A DNA stretch of 64,000 bases. It comes from Polynucleobacter acidiphobus (GTDB taxonomy: Bacteria > Pseudomonadota > Gammaproteobacteria > Burkholderiales > Burkholderiaceae). Positions 9,546 through 19,322 of the stretch are shown here, piece after piece; position 1 is the stretch's first letter; the number at the start of each line of letters is the position of its first letter. The stretch spans positions 124,001 through 188,000 of the forward strand of contig NZ_CP023277.1 in the NCBI RefSeq assembly GCF_003065385.1, in the 5' to 3' direction. A model generated the notes under the pieces. The model saw only the letters and a list, made by a program, of their open reading frames with translations, was not told the DNA's origin and made no database searches. The position numbers and the translations under genes are program-made.

Positions 9546-10112
9546 TTACTTCATTGCTAAAAAGTTTTTCAGGAGGGCGTGACCGTGCTCAGAGAGAATT
9601 GACTCTGGATGAAATTGAACACCCTCTACGCATAATTCCTTATGACGCACGCCCATAATTTCGCCATCGGCGGTTTGCGCGGTGATCGTTAAGCAATTAG
9701 GTAGATTCTCACGATTAATGGCGAGCGAGTGATAGCGCGTAACTCGAAATGATTTCGGGAGATGTTTAAAGACGCCTTCGTCGTTATGGGTGATCTCATC
9801 GGTTTTACCGTGCATCACTTTCTTTGCACGGATTACCTCACCTCCAAAAGCTTCACCAATTGCTTGATGCCCAAGGCATACGCCCAGAATCGGAATCTTG
9901 CCCGCATAGGTCTTGATGGTGTCGACCGAGATCCCTGCCTCCTTTGGACTGCATGGTCCTGGGGAAATGCAAATCCGATCTGGACTGATTTTGGCAATAT
10001 CTGCAACACTGATTTCATCATTGCGAACAACTTTCACATCTTCACCAAGCTCGGCAAAGTATTGCACCAAGTTATAGGTAAAGGAGTCGTAGTTATCGAT
10101 CATTAAGAGCAT
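9546..10112 (-). CDS. trpG: Anthranilate synthase glutamine amidotransferase subunit
   Basis: TrpG releases ammonia from glutamine for TrpE. It has 188 residues, a class I glutamine amidotransferase with nucleophile Cys79 in [16 protein letters not shown] and the His168/Glu170 dyad in QFHPESI. The N-terminus [19 protein letters not shown] is the standard TrpG/PabA start. In bacteria this subunit can also serve the PabB enzyme of folate synthesis. It lies between trpE (2 bp gap) and trpD (3 bp gap) and is likely translated in a coupled manner. Confidence 0.97.
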   Translation of the reverse strand: MLLMIDNYDSFTYNLVQYFAELGEDVKVVRNDEISVADIAKISPDRICISPGPCSPKEAGISVDTIKTYAGKIPILGVCLGHQAIGEAFGGEVIRAKKVMHGKTDEITHNDEGVFKHLPKSFRVTRYHSLAINRENLPNCLTITAQTADGEIMGVRHKELCVEGVQFHPESILSEHGHALLKNFLAMK

Positions 10113-10114
10113 CG

Positions 10115-11617
10115 TTATGCTCCTTTTGGAGATTCGGTTAATTCAGCGGCTGCTAATACTGCTTTCGCTTTTGCTTCGGTTTCTTTCCGTTCAGAGCTGG
10201 GATCCGAATCGGCGACGACGCCTGCCCCCGCTTGGGAGTGCAACATGCCGTCCTTGATCACGCCGGTGCGGATCACGATCGCCACATCCATATCGCCTGA
10301 GAAGGAGAGATAACCCGCGGCACCGCCATAGATACCGCGTTTGGTAATTTCCATTTCATCAATAATTTCCATCGCGCGAATTTTAGGGGCGCCCGATAGA
10401 GTGCCGGCTGGGAAGGTGGCTCGCAAGACATCCATATTGCTCATATTGTCCTTGAGTTCCCCTTCAACAGAGCTAACGATATGTTGCACGTGGGAATACT
10501 TTTCAATCACCATCGAATCGGTGACCTTGACACTTCCGGTCTTGGCAATACGCCCGACATCATTGCGGGCGAGATCAATCAGCATTACATGCTCAGCAAT
10601 TTCTTTGGGATCAGCCAGTAACTCTTTAGCAAGTTGTGCATCCTCTTCAGGGGTCGCACCGCGGCGACGAGTTCCGGCTAAGGGCCGAATCGTGACCATT
10701 TTGCGTCCCTCACGTTTTTCTTGGCGTACCAAGATCTCGGGGGATGAGCCCACAATTTGCAAATCCCCAAAGTCATAGAAATACATATAAGGCGAGGGAT
10801 TGAGTGAGCGCAATGCGCGGTAGAGTTGCAGTGGCGGCTCGGTGAAGCTTCGGCTAATGCGTTGGCCAATCACGACCTGCATGCAATCACCCGCGAGGAT
10901 GTAGTCCTTGGTACGACGCACCGCATCTTCAAAATCGCTCGTCTTGAATTTACGAATAAGTTCAGGGTGTGGCTTGGGCGCTTGTTCCTCGCGCATCTGG
11001 ATCGAGACTGTAAGCATGGCTTGCAAGCTTTCTAGCCGTTTCGTACCAGTCTCATAAGCGCTAGGATCATTGGGATCCACATACACAATGAAATAGATCT
11101 TCCCAGCCACATTATCAACAACAGCCAACTCCTCGGTGAGCATCAGCTGAATGTCAGGTACACCGATTTCATCGGGTAAGGAGTGAACCGCAAGTCGCTT
11201 TTCAATATAACGAACCGTGTCGTAGGCGAAGTAACCGGCCAAGCCACCACAAAAGCGCGGCAGATTCGCTTGAGGAGCGACCTTAAAGCGTTTGAGATAG
11301 CTATCAATGAAGTCAAGTGGGTTGTCGTGATTGCGCTCAATGACCGTACCATCGTGCACGATCTCATTGGTTGGGTTGCTTGGGGTACCAACGGTTCTAA
11401 AGATAGTGCGCGCCGGTAGGCCGATAATGGAATAGCGGCCAAAGCGCTCGCCGCCATAAACAGACTCCAACAAAAAGGTATTTTTTTGGCCTGACTTCTG
11501 GGTCAGTTTCAAATAGAGCGATAGGGGGGTCTCGAGATCGGCAAGCGACTGCGCAACCAGCGCCACACGGTTATATCCCTGTTTAGCAAGTTCGTGTAAG
11601 TCAGTCGTGTTTTTCAT
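10115..11617 (-). CDS. trpE: Anthranilate synthase component I
   Basis: TrpE converts chorismate to anthranilate using ammonia from TrpG, the first step of tryptophan synthesis. It has 500 residues. The tryptophan feedback site LLES is at 49-52 ([16 protein letters not shown]). The C-terminal chorismate-binding domain contains [24 protein letters not shown] and [18 protein letters not shown]. It follows rpe by a 20-bp gap with no leader-peptide or attenuator structure that I can recognise. In related Burkholderiales a gph gene usually sits between rpe and trpE; it is absent here. Confidence 0.97.
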   Translation of the reverse strand: MKNTTDLHELAKQGYNRVALVAQSLADLETPLSLYLKLTQKSGQKNTFLLESVYGGERFGRYSIIGLPARTIFRTVGTPSNPTNEIVHDGTVIERNHDNPLDFIDSYLKRFKVAPQANLPRFCGGLAGYFAYDTVRYIEKRLAVHSLPDEIGVPDIQLMLTEELAVVDNVAGKIYFIVYVDPNDPSAYETGTKRLESLQAMLTVSIQMREEQAPKPHPELIRKFKTSDFEDAVRRTKDYILAGDCMQVVIGQRISRSFTEPPLQLYRALRSLNPSPYMYFYDFGDLQIVGSSPEILVRQEKREGRKMVTIRPLAGTRRRGATPEEDAQLAKELLADPKEIAEHVMLIDLARNDVGRIAKTGSVKVTDSMVIEKYSHVQHIVSSVEGELKDNMSNMDVLRATFPAGTLSGAPKIRAMEIIDEMEITKRGIYGGAAGYLSFSGDMDVAIVIRTGVIKDGMLHSQAGAGVVADSDPSSERKETEAKAKAVLAAAELTESPKGA

Positions 11618-11637
11618 GCCGAGTCTTCTTGAATGAT

Positions 11638-12351
11638 TTAAGACCCAATCGCGTTACGCATGGCATGAATGACCTCACCGTAATTTGGCTTACCAAAAAT
11701 CGCCGAGCCCGCCACAAAGGTATCGCCTCCAGCTTTGGCAATGCTAGCAATATTGTCAATCTTGATCCCACCATCTACCTCAAGACGAATGGCTCGACCG
11801 CTGGTGTCTTGATAGCGATCGAGCATCTTACGTACCTGTTCGATCTTAGTAAGAGTGCTGGGAATAAAAGATTGACCTCCAAAGCCTGGATTGACTGACA
11901 TCAGGAGCACCAAATCAATTTGATCTAGGGCGTGGTCTAGGTGATGGATCGGGGTAGCTGGATTGAGGACGAGTCCAGCCTGGCAGCCATGATCTTTAAT
12001 GAGGGAGAGGGTGCGATGTACATGCGCACTGGCCTCGGGGTGAAAGCTAATGAGATTTGCTCCTGCCTTGGCAAAATCAGGGACGATCCGATCAACTGGC
12101 TCAATCATGAGGTGGACATCGATCATGGCCGGTTGACCGTTTTTGATGGCATGGGGGCGAATTGCCTCACAAACCAAGGGCCCAACCGTTAAATTGGGCA
12201 CATAGTGGTTATCCATCACATCAAAGTGAATCCAGTCGGCTCCGGCATCCAAGACAGCCTTCACCTCCTCACCCAATTTGGCAAAGTCGGCTGACAGAAT
12301 CGAAGGGGCAATGATGGCGGAATTAGGGCTCATTTGAGTGCTTTTTGTCAT
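11638..12351 (-). CDS. rpe: Ribulose-phosphate 3-epimerase
   Basis: Rpe interconverts ribulose-5-phosphate and xylulose-5-phosphate in the pentose phosphate pathway and, where present, the Calvin cycle. The 237-residue TIM barrel has [51 protein letters not shown] and LEVDGGIK, with the conserved metal-ligand His and Asp residues. The first ATG at 12351 is used here, though MSPNS at 12333 is an alternative. It heads the minus-strand trp run, which links tryptophan genes to the supply of sugar phosphates for PRPP. It is divergent from apaG. Confidence 0.96.
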   Translation of the reverse strand: MTKSTQMSPNSAIIAPSILSADFAKLGEEVKAVLDAGADWIHFDVMDNHYVPNLTVGPLVCEAIRPHAIKNGQPAMIDVHLMIEPVDRIVPDFAKAGANLISFHPEASAHVHRTLSLIKDHGCQAGLVLNPATPIHHLDHALDQIDLVLLMSVNPGFGGQSFIPSTLTKIEQVRKMLDRYQDTSGRAIRLEVDGGIKIDNIASIAKAGGDTFVAGSAIFGKPNYGEVIHAMRNAIGS

Positions 12352-12396
12352 ATATACCTAGATTCTATCTTGCGAACGGGGTTGGGATAGCGCAGA

Positions 12397-12780
12397 ATGC
12401 TGGTCATGAATCCACCCGAAATTACCGTAAACGTCCGCCCCCAGTACCTTCCCGAGCAATCGGATCCCGATAATCAGCAGTACGCGTTTGCTTATACCGT
12501 GACCATTCGTAATACTGGAACGGCCAGTGTTCAGCTAATTGCTCGCCATTGGTTGATTACCGACGGGGAAGGGGAAGTTCAGGAAGTGAAAGGTTTGGGG
12601 GTGGTTGGTCAACAGCCACTTTTACGCTCCGGCGAGCATTTTGAGTACACCAGTTGGGCTACTTTACCCACACCAGCTGGCACCATGCGCGGGGAATATT
12701 TTTGCGTCACAGAGGATGCCCAGTTTTTTCAGGCGACGATTCCAGAGTTTGCCCTGGTGATGCCAAGAACCTTGCACTGA
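12397..12780 (+). CDS. apaG: ApaG/CorD-like beta-sandwich protein
   Basis: ApaG is a small cytoplasmic protein of an immunoglobulin-like fold, linked genetically to divalent-cation and diadenosine-tetraphosphate homeostasis; its biochemical role is unsettled. The 127-residue protein matches the family over its whole length: AYTVTIRNTG, LIARHWLITDGEGEVQEVKG, GVVGQQPLL, GEHFEYTSW and GTMRGEYFC. An ATG at 12406 (MNPPEI) is an alternative start. It is divergent from rpe and followed after 87 bp by the ABC transporter operon. Confidence 0.95.
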   Translation: MLVMNPPEITVNVRPQYLPEQSDPDNQQYAFAYTVTIRNTGTASVQLIARHWLITDGEGEVQEVKGLGVVGQQPLLRSGEHFEYTSWATLPTPAGTMRGEYFCVTEDAQFFQATIPEFALVMPRTLH

Positions 12781-12867
12781 ATAGGGCTATTTGGGAGTTT
12801 TGGCTAGGATTCTCGTTAAGATGGAAATGCATTTACTAAACCAAACCTATTGATCAAAGGATTCAAT

Positions 12868-13791
12868 ATGAAGCAACTTTCGTGGTCCAGCGCATTAGGC
12901 AGCATAACTTTGCTTGCCAGTAGTTTATTGCTTTCGCCAGTAGCAATCGCTCAGCAAAGCACCCTCGATAAGATGAAGTCTACCGGTGTGGTGACTATGG
13001 GTGTGCGTGAGTCATCTGGCGCCCTCTCCTATACCTTGGGTGATGGTAAATATGCCGGCTTTCATGTGGAAATCTGCAATACCGTATTGCGTGATATTCA
13101 AAAGCAACTGAATTTAAAGACGCTGGATATCAAATACACCCCAGTGACTTCACAGAATCGCATTCCGTTGTTACAGAATGGAACCGTTGATATTGAGTGT
13201 GGCTCAACGACCAATAATGCAACCCGGCAAAAGGATGTGGCTTTTGCTGTAACAACATACGTTGAAGAAATTCGGATTGCGGTGAAGGCCAATTCCGGAA
13301 TTACCTCACTAAATCAGCTCAATGGTAAGAAGGTGGCCACCACTACAGGCACTACCTCAGTGCAGCTCTTGCGTAAGCATGAGAAGGCTACCGGAGTGAA
13401 CTTTGAAGAAGTATTTGGTAAAGACCATGCCGATAGCTTCCTCTTGTTGGAATCGGGACGCGCCGATGCATTTGTGATGGATGGCTCCATTTTGGCCGGT
13501 AATATCGCGAATGCAAAAAATCCTGGTGATTACCGCATTGTTGGTGAAGTAATTGCAGTTGAGCCCATTGCGATCATGATGCGTAAAGATGATCCTGGAT
13601 TTAAGAAAGCAGTGGACGATAACCTCAAGCGCATGATGAAAGATGGCACCCTCACCAAGCTTTGGGACAAGTGGTTCTTGCAACCCATTCCGCCCAAGAA
13701 TGCACGTGTTGGTTTAGCCTTATCTGAAAGTACCAAACAAGCATGGGCCAATCCAAACGATAAGCCTGCAGAGGATTATCAGAAGAAGTAA
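12868..13791 (+). CDS. gltI: Glutamate/aspartate-type ABC transporter periplasmic binding protein
   Basis: This is a family 3 solute-binding protein that delivers a polar amino acid, probably glutamate or aspartate, to the GltJK permease. A TTG at 12850 would extend the frame by 6 residues, but the ATG at 12868 has AAAGG 7 nt upstream and opens a normal signal peptide (MKQLSWSS, hydrophobic LGSITLLASSLLL, cleavage after AIA-QQ), so it is chosen. The 307-residue product contains TLDKMKSTGVVTMGVRESSG, VDIECGSTTNN, KKVATTTGTTS and a C-terminal DKWF. It is the first gene of a four-gene operon. Ligand specificity cannot be fixed by eye. Confidence 0.92.
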   Translation: MKQLSWSSALGSITLLASSLLLSPVAIAQQSTLDKMKSTGVVTMGVRESSGALSYTLGDGKYAGFHVEICNTVLRDIQKQLNLKTLDIKYTPVTSQNRIPLLQNGTVDIECGSTTNNATRQKDVAFAVTTYVEEIRIAVKANSGITSLNQLNGKKVATTTGTTSVQLLRKHEKATGVNFEEVFGKDHADSFLLLESGRADAFVMDGSILAGNIANAKNPGDYRIVGEVIAVEPIAIMMRKDDPGFKKAVDDNLKRMMKDGTLTKLWDKWFLQPIPPKNARVGLALSESTKQAWANPNDKPAEDYQKK

Positions 13792-13812
13792 TTTAGGCTC
13801 GTTAAGTTTGAT

Positions 13813-14598
13813 ATGAACTTAGATTGGAGTGTCTTTTGTAAAGACACTTTGACTGGAGAAGTAGCCCCACGCTGCTTCTCCTTTTTATTTGGGATGGATC
13901 CTAACGCTGATCCTACCTATTTGGATTGGTTAATCTCTGCATGGGGCTGGACGATTGCTGTCGCTGGGCTTAGTCTGGTGTTGGCAATGGTGATGGGCGT
14001 TGTCATTGGTACGATGCGCACCTTACCGTCAAAGCATCTTGTCAATCGACTATGCACCGCAGGGGCAACGACGTGGGTTGAACTCTTTCGAAATATTCCA
14101 TTACTCGTTCAAGTCTTTCTTTGGTATCACGTAGTACCTGCATTTTTCCCCATCATGAAAGACTTCCCATCCTATTTACTGGTGAGTATTGCATTGGGTT
14201 TGTTTACATCGGCGCGGATTGCGGAGCAGGTCCGTGCGGGAATTCAATCGCTGCCAACGGGACAGCGTAATGCGGCCATTGCCTTGGGTATGACCACCTC
14301 ACAAAGTTATCGCTATGTGCTCTTACCAATGGGAATGCGTATCATCATTCCGCCACTTACATCGGAGTGCATGAATATTGTGAAGAACTCATCCGTTGCG
14401 TTTGCGGTATCCGTACCGGAGCTCACCTTATTTGCTTTACAGGCTCAGGAGGAAACCTCGCGCGGTATCGAAATTTATTTAGCCGTTACGGGGCTTTATA
14501 TGGTGAGTGCATTCTCGGTCAATCGAATCATGGTCTGGATTGAGAAAAAAACACGTGTTCCCGGTTTTATTGCTGCCAATTCACCCTCTTCGCATTAA
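13813..14598 (+). CDS. gltJ: Amino acid ABC transporter permease, GltJ type
   Basis: This inner-membrane permease subunit pairs with GltK. It has 261 residues with an N-terminal periplasmic stretch typical of GltJ (to about residue 35) and five or so membrane segments beginning at WTIAVAGLSLVLAMVMGVV. The cytoplasmic EAA loop reads NAAIALGMTTSQSYRYVLLP, the contact point for the ATPase. WVELFRNIPLLVQVF is the His/Glu/Gln permease signature. It lies 21 bp after the binding-protein gene and 15 bp before gltK. Confidence 0.93.
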   Translation: MNLDWSVFCKDTLTGEVAPRCFSFLFGMDPNADPTYLDWLISAWGWTIAVAGLSLVLAMVMGVVIGTMRTLPSKHLVNRLCTAGATTWVELFRNIPLLVQVFLWYHVVPAFFPIMKDFPSYLLVSIALGLFTSARIAEQVRAGIQSLPTGQRNAAIALGMTTSQSYRYVLLPMGMRIIIPPLTSECMNIVKNSSVAFAVSVPELTLFALQAQEETSRGIEIYLAVTGLYMVSAFSVNRIMVWIEKKTRVPGFIAANSPSSH

Positions 14599-14613
14599 GG
14601 TAGGCGAGAGACC

Positions 14614-15279
14614 ATGAACCTAGATCTGAGCTTTTACAACTGGGAACTATTTACTAGTTATATCCAAAAGGGTTTGATCTTTAGTGTTCAGTTAACCATC
14701 ATTGCGACGATTGGTGGGATTCTGCTGGGGACGGTGTTGGCCTTAATGCGCCTTTCCGGAAAACCGTGGCTTGCCTTGCCTGCAACTGCATATGTCAATA
14801 CGATGCGCTCCATCCCCCTGGTCATGGTCATTCTGTGGTTTTTCTTATTAATTCCGCTGCTCATTGGCAAACCAATTGGCGTTAATTTATCGGCCATCAT
14901 CACTTTTATTGCATTTGAGGCAGCTTATTTTTCGGAGATTGTGCGAGCGGGTATTCAGTCGATTCCGAAGGGGCAGGTTTATGCGGCTCAAGCCTTAGGA
15001 ATGACCTACTCCCAAAATATGCGTTTGGTGGTTTTACCGCAAGCCTTTCGAAATATGATCCCTGTTTTTATGACCCAAACTATTATCTTGTTCCAGGATA
15101 CCTCTTTGGTCTATGCGATTGGTGCTTATGATCTTTTAAAGGGATTTGAGATTGCCGGTAAAAATTTTGGACGACCAATTGAGACCTATTTGTTAGCAGC
15201 CCTGACGTATTTTTTAATCTGTTTTACCTTATCCCGAATTGTTAAGCGCATTCAGGAAAAGGTTGCAATTGTTCGTTAA
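14614..15279 (+). CDS. gltK: Amino acid ABC transporter permease, GltK type
   Basis: This is the second membrane subunit of the polar amino acid importer. The 221-residue protein has the HisM/GltK layout: an N-terminal segment ([20 protein letters not shown]), [18 protein letters not shown], the EAA loop [19 protein letters not shown] at about residues 126-144, and C-terminal membrane segments. It is co-directional with gltJ and gltL, with short gaps on both sides, so one transcript is expected. Confidence 0.93.
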   Translation: MNLDLSFYNWELFTSYIQKGLIFSVQLTIIATIGGILLGTVLALMRLSGKPWLALPATAYVNTMRSIPLVMVILWFFLLIPLLIGKPIGVNLSAIITFIAFEAAYFSEIVRAGIQSIPKGQVYAAQALGMTYSQNMRLVVLPQAFRNMIPVFMTQTIILFQDTSLVYAIGAYDLLKGFEIAGKNFGRPIETYLLAALTYFLICFTLSRIVKRIQEKVAIVR

Positions 15280-15293
15280 GAAATGAGATTGCC

Positions 15294-16028
15294 ATGATTG
15301 AGCTTCGACATATTTCAAAATGGTACGGCCAGTTTCAAGTGCTCACCAATTGCTCGACGGTGATTCACAAGGGTGAGGTGGTGGTCATTTGTGGGCCATC
15401 GGGGTCGGGAAAGTCGACTTTGATTAAGACGATCAATGCGCTAGAGCCATTTCAAGAAGGTGAGTTGATGGTCGATGGCATTGACTTGCATGATCCCAAT
15501 ACAAATTTGCCACATCTGCGTGCACGCGTTGGTATGGTGTTTCAGCACTTTGAGCTATTTCCCCATTTATCGGTCATGGAAAACTTAACGATTGCTCAGG
15601 TGAAAGTACTTAATCGCAGTCCAGAGGAGGCTAAACAGCAGGGCCTTAAATATTTAGAGCGCGTGGGTTTATTGGAGCAACAAGATAAGTTTCCGGGCCA
15701 GCTCTCAGGCGGTCAGCAGCAGCGCGTAGCCATTGCCCGTGCCTTGTGCATGGACCCAATCGTGATGTTATTTGATGAGCCTACCTCCGCTCTTGACCCT
15801 GAAATGGTGGGAGAGGTTTTGGAAGTGATGGTCAAGTTGGCGCAGGAAGGCATGACCATGTGTGTGGTTACCCATGAAATGGGTTTTGCCAAGAAAGTGA
15901 GCGATCGTGTGATCTTTATGGATCACGGCAGAATTGTGGAGGACTGCACACGAGATGAGTTTTTTGCTAATCCCGATGCGCGCTCACCTCGGGCTAAGGA
16001 ATTTCTTTCCAAAATATTGGCTGACTAA
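15294..16028 (+). CDS. gltL: Amino acid ABC transporter ATP-binding protein
   Basis: This is the cytoplasmic ATPase that drives the GltJK permease. The 244-residue protein has Walker [10 protein letters not shown] (34-42), the signature [15 protein letters not shown], Walker [15 protein letters not shown] and the switch His in VVTHEMGFA. Its size and sequence are typical of the GlnQ/GltL family of polar amino acid transporters. It is the last gene of the operon and is convergent with the 38-codon gene, the stops being 5 bp apart. Confidence 0.95.
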   Translation: MIELRHISKWYGQFQVLTNCSTVIHKGEVVVICGPSGSGKSTLIKTINALEPFQEGELMVDGIDLHDPNTNLPHLRARVGMVFQHFELFPHLSVMENLTIAQVKVLNRSPEEAKQQGLKYLERVGLLEQQDKFPGQLSGGQQQRVAIARALCMDPIVMLFDEPTSALDPEMVGEVLEVMVKLAQEGMTMCVVTHEMGFAKKVSDRVIFMDHGRIVEDCTRDEFFANPDARSPRAKEFLSKILAD

Positions 16029-16033
16029 TTTTG

Positions 16034-16150
16034 CTAGTCTCTACGGCCTTTGCCGGTCCAAAACACAATTGCTAATAGAATAGCCAGAGCTAGGAATGCT
16101 TCTAGCACAAATAAGAGCATGGGATATTCATCAAATAACTGAGCGAGCAT
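16034..16150 (-). CDS. 38-residue single-pass membrane protein, function unknown
   Basis: This short ORF fits tightly between gltL and mltA. Translated from the ATG at 16150, it begins MLAQLFDEYPMLLFVLEAF and continues through a hydrophobic run (about residues 11-31, ending AIVFW) to a basic tail TGKGRRD. One transmembrane helix with an inside-positive C-terminus is the obvious reading. Its start codon overlaps the mltA start codon head to head (CATG at 16148-16151), so the two must share a divergent regulatory region that lies inside each other's coding sequence. I do not recognise a named family. Support is the composition, the compact fit and the intact frame. Confidence 0.6.
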   Translation of the reverse strand: MLAQLFDEYPMLLFVLEAFLALAILLAIVFWTGKGRRD

Positions 16151-17336
16151 GATGATCTTCTGGAATTCGAGTTACCCCATTGTAGTTTGTAAGTCCTCAT
16201 TCTGCGTCGTGATGGCCAGCCTCTTTCTTGCATCTTGCGCTGTGCCACCAACTAAGCCAGTTTCTCAAACACCCAAGGCGAGTAGCCCGAGCAATTTACC
16301 GCGTACTCCGAAGGTGACCGAAACCGTTATCACTGATGACAGTAGTTCATCGGCTGCATTAACTCCCGTGGCATTCTCAGAGATACCCGGCTGGGATGAG
16401 GATAATTTGAGTGAAGCGTGGCAAGCGTGGTTACAAAGTTGCAATACCTTACGAAAGCGCAAACCGGGTCCTGTCAATTGGGCTGCAGTCTGCGATCGGG
16501 CTAATGCCCAAAAACCAAGAGATGCGAAGGCGTTTTTTGAGAACAACTTTAGAGCCTATGCAGTTCGCAATCAAATTACGGGGAAGTCGGAAGGTTTGGT
16601 CACCGGCTACTACGAACCCATTATTGCCGGTTCGCGGGTTCGTACCGATCGGTATACCGTTCCCCTTTATGCTTATCCCAAAGCATGGGTTCGTGCGAAA
16701 CCATCGCCTGCGCCAACACGAGCTGAGCTGATGAACTCAAACCTGCTTAAGGGTTCAGAAATTGCCTGGGTTGAAGATCCGGTAGCGGCTGCGTCGATGC
16801 AGATTCAGGGGTCTGGAAAAATCCGCTTGGACAATGGCCAAATCATGCGATTGGGGTTTGCAGGATCAAATGATTTACCGTTTAAATCGAGTGCCCAGTG
16901 GTTATTGGATCGTAAAGAAATTACCCGTGCACAGGCAACCATGCAGGGGATTTCGGAGTGGGCCAAGCGCAACCCCGGCAAAGTACAAGAGATGCTCAAC
17001 GCCAATCCACGCTTTGTGTTCTTTCGAGAACTGCCTACTTCAGCGAACCAGGATCTTGGGCCGATTGGCGCTCTCGGGGTCCCGCTGACGCCTGAGCGCA
17101 GTATTGCGATTGATCCGCGGGCGATCCCGCTTGGCGCACCCGTGTTTTTAGAAACCACCCGTCCTCTGAGTAATCAGCCAATCCGACGCTTGGTGATGGC
17201 CCAAGATACAGGTAAGGCGATTGTGGGCCCGGTCCGAGTTGATTATTTTTGGGGCACTGGGGACGAAGCTGGAGAATTGGCCGGCAGAATGAAGCAAAAT
17301 GGCCGTGTTTGGTTAATGCTACCGAAGAGGGACTGA
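16149..17336 (+). CDS. mltA: Membrane-bound lytic murein transglycosylase A
   Basis: MltA is an outer-membrane lipoprotein that cleaves glycan strands of peptidoglycan with formation of 1,6-anhydro-MurNAc. It has 395 residues. A lipobox LASC ends the signal peptide at Cys30 (MASLFLASC). GLVTGYYEPIIAGSR opens the MltA barrel, and the 3D domain at the C-terminus has VMAQDTGKAIVGPVRVDYFWG with the catalytic Asp region. The n-region before the lipobox is long and only weakly basic, but no better in-frame start exists downstream. The start overlaps that of the divergent 38-codon gene. The enoyl-CoA hydratase gene follows after 1 bp. Confidence 0.94.
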   Translation: MMIFWNSSYPIVVCKSSFCVVMASLFLASCAVPPTKPVSQTPKASSPSNLPRTPKVTETVITDDSSSSAALTPVAFSEIPGWDEDNLSEAWQAWLQSCNTLRKRKPGPVNWAAVCDRANAQKPRDAKAFFENNFRAYAVRNQITGKSEGLVTGYYEPIIAGSRVRTDRYTVPLYAYPKAWVRAKPSPAPTRAELMNSNLLKGSEIAWVEDPVAAASMQIQGSGKIRLDNGQIMRLGFAGSNDLPFKSSAQWLLDRKEITRAQATMQGISEWAKRNPGKVQEMLNANPRFVFFRELPTSANQDLGPIGALGVPLTPERSIAIDPRAIPLGAPVFLETTRPLSNQPIRRLVMAQDTGKAIVGPVRVDYFWGTGDEAGELAGRMKQNGRVWLMLPKRD

Positions 17337-17337
17337 A

Positions 17338-18114
17338 ATGCCATACAACACCATATTGACCCAGACCGAGGGAAAAGTTGCCCTCATTACCTTAAATCGT
17401 CCACAAGTACTCAACGCTTTAAATGACGAGCTGATGGATGAGTTGGGGGATGCATTGTTGCGCTTCGATGCTAATGATGCAATTGCGTGCATTGTGATTA
17501 CTGGAAGTGAAAAAGCGTTTGCTGCGGGTGCGGATATTAGCAAGATGGCGCAGTATGATTTTCAGGATACGTATCGCAATAATTTCATTACCCGCAATTG
17601 GGAAACGATTTGCAAGGTTCGTAAACCTGTGATTGCTGCGGTATCGGGCTTTGCTTTGGGCGGCGGCTGTGAGCTCGCGATGATGTGTGACATGATCATT
17701 GCGGCCGATAACGCCAAATTTGCGCAACCCGAAATCAAGTTGGGAATTATTCCAGGCTCAGGCGGTACGCAGCGGCTAACGCGTGCAGTGTCAAAGTCAA
17801 AAGCGATGGATTTGTGCTTGACCGGCCGCATGATGGACGCCGCAGAAGCCGAACGAAGTGGTTTGGTTACCCGGGTTTATCCCGTTGCGCAATTAATGAG
17901 CGAAACAATGGCAATCGCGCAGACGATTGCCGCTATGCCACTCCTTACTCTTATGATGGTGAAGGAAAGCGTGAATGCTGCTTATGAAACCACGCTCACT
18001 GAAGGAATTCGTTTTGAGCGCCGTTTGTTTCATGCCTGCTTTGGCACTGAGGATCAAAAAGAGGGGATGGCTGCTTTTTTAGAAAAGCGACCTGCACAGT
18101 TTAAGAACCGTTAA
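17338..18114 (+). CDS. Enoyl-CoA hydratase (crotonase family)
   Basis: It probably hydrates 2-enoyl-CoA to 3-hydroxyacyl-CoA in fatty-acid or related beta-oxidation; fadD at 19376 is nearby. The 258-residue protein carries the crotonase oxyanion-hole motifs AFAAGADI (about 61-68) and ALGGGCELAMMCD. Both catalytic glutamates are present, in GGGCELA and in QPEIKLGIIPGSGGTQRL, so it is a true hydratase rather than an isomerase lacking one Glu. It starts 1 bp after mltA. Its TAA stop overlaps the stop of the convergent amidohydrolase within TTAA at 18111-18114. Confidence 0.93.
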   Translation: MPYNTILTQTEGKVALITLNRPQVLNALNDELMDELGDALLRFDANDAIACIVITGSEKAFAAGADISKMAQYDFQDTYRNNFITRNWETICKVRKPVIAAVSGFALGGGCELAMMCDMIIAADNAKFAQPEIKLGIIPGSGGTQRLTRAVSKSKAMDLCLTGRMMDAAEAERSGLVTRVYPVAQLMSETMAIAQTIAAMPLLTLMMVKESVNAAYETTLTEGIRFERRLFHACFGTEDQKEGMAAFLEKRPAQFKNR

Positions 18115-19301
18115 CGCAAGAAAGTTTGGGCTAAACGGACCCAGTAGTTCACTCCAACCGGAATGATTTGATCATTGAAATCATAGGAGGGGTTGTGCAA
18201 ATGGCAAGGTCCCATGCCATGACCTGTAGAGCGGTGATCGCCATCCCCGTTGCCCAAAAATACATAGCAGCCCGGTTTTTTTAAGAGCATGAAGGCAAAG
18301 TCCTCGGCACCCATGGTTGGATCGATTCGGGTGTTTACCCGTTCCTTGCCCACGAGTTCTTTCATGACCTGAGCGGCAAACTCGGTTTGCTGTTCATCAT
18401 TAATCAAGGGTGGGTAATTGCGTTTGAAGGTCAGATTGGCTTTGCAATCAAAGGCGCTGGCCACTTGATTGGCAATCTCCTGCATTCGTGTTTCGATGAG
18501 ATCCAAGACCTCTAAAGTAAAAGTGCGTACGGTACCGCCGAGCATGGCGGTATCAGGAATGACGTTACTGGTTTCTCCCGCATGAAATTGGGTAATCGAG
18601 ATCACCGCGGCATCAACCGGGCGCTTATTGCGAGTAATGATGGTTTGGAGAGCTTGCGCAATCTGAACACCTGCCATGATGGGATCCGCACTGTTGTGTG
18701 GCAGAGCCGCATGCCCGCCTTTGCCCTGAATGTCGATCACGAACTCATTACTCGATGCCATCATGGGGCCGCTCACAACCCCAAAATGACCCTCTTCTAA
18801 ACCTGGCCAATTGTGCATCCCGAATACTGCATCGCAAGGGAATTGTTCAAACAGACCATCTTCAATCATTTCTTGGGCGCCAGCACCACCTTCCTCAGCA
18901 GGTTGGAAGATAAAAATCACACTTCCTTTGAAATCGCGATGATTAGCCAGATATTGCGCCGCACCCAAGAGCATTGCTGTGTGACCATCATGACCGCAAG
19001 CGTGCATCTTGCCTGGATTTTGCGAGGCGTGAGCAAAAGTATTTTTTTCTTGTAGGGGCAGGGCGTCCATATCGGCGCGCAAGCCAATCATCTTTCCTGG
19101 GCCCAGTTCACCGTCTAAACGACCCACTACCCCTGTTTTACCAAGGCCTTGATAGACCGCAATACCCCAACTGGATAGTGCTTGGGCAACCAGTTCAGCG
19201 GTACGCTTTTCTTCAAAGCGTAGCTCCGGGTGCGCATGAATATTGCGCCGGATTTCAGCGATGCTAGGAGTTGCTTCGAGGATCTCAGGGAGTATTCGCA
19301 T
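18111..19301 (-). CDS. M20D-family amidohydrolase (hippurate hydrolase type)
   Basis: This 396-residue metal-dependent aminoacylase/carboxypeptidase cleaves N-acyl amino acids; the substrate is not known. NIHAHPELRFEEKRT (20-34) starts the family pattern, followed by GLRADMDALP (residues 73-82), the metal-binding HACGHDGHTAMLLG (100-113, Cys102 and His104) and PAEEGGAGAQEMI with the catalytic Glu. The lid domain lies in the middle and MGAEDFAFML near the C-terminus. It is convergent with the enoyl-CoA hydratase, the two stop codons overlapping within TTAA. Confidence 0.93.
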   Translation of the reverse strand: MRILPEILEATPSIAEIRRNIHAHPELRFEEKRTAELVAQALSSWGIAVYQGLGKTGVVGRLDGELGPGKMIGLRADMDALPLQEKNTFAHASQNPGKMHACGHDGHTAMLLGAAQYLANHRDFKGSVIFIFQPAEEGGAGAQEMIEDGLFEQFPCDAVFGMHNWPGLEEGHFGVVSGPMMASSNEFVIDIQGKGGHAALPHNSADPIMAGVQIAQALQTIITRNKRPVDAAVISITQFHAGETSNVIPDTAMLGGTVRTFTLEVLDLIETRMQEIANQVASAFDCKANLTFKRNYPPLINDEQQTEFAAQVMKELVGKERVNTRIDPTMGAEDFAFMLLKKPGCYVFLGNGDGDHRSTGHGMGPCHLHNPSYDFNDQIIPVGVNYWVRLAQTFLR

Positions 19302-19322
19302 AGGTCAATATTAGCCCAAAGC

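Noticed and set aside
10115..12351. Tryptophan attenuator with leader peptide
   Set aside because: There is no short Trp-rich ORF or alternating hairpins before trpE (20-bp gap) or rpe.
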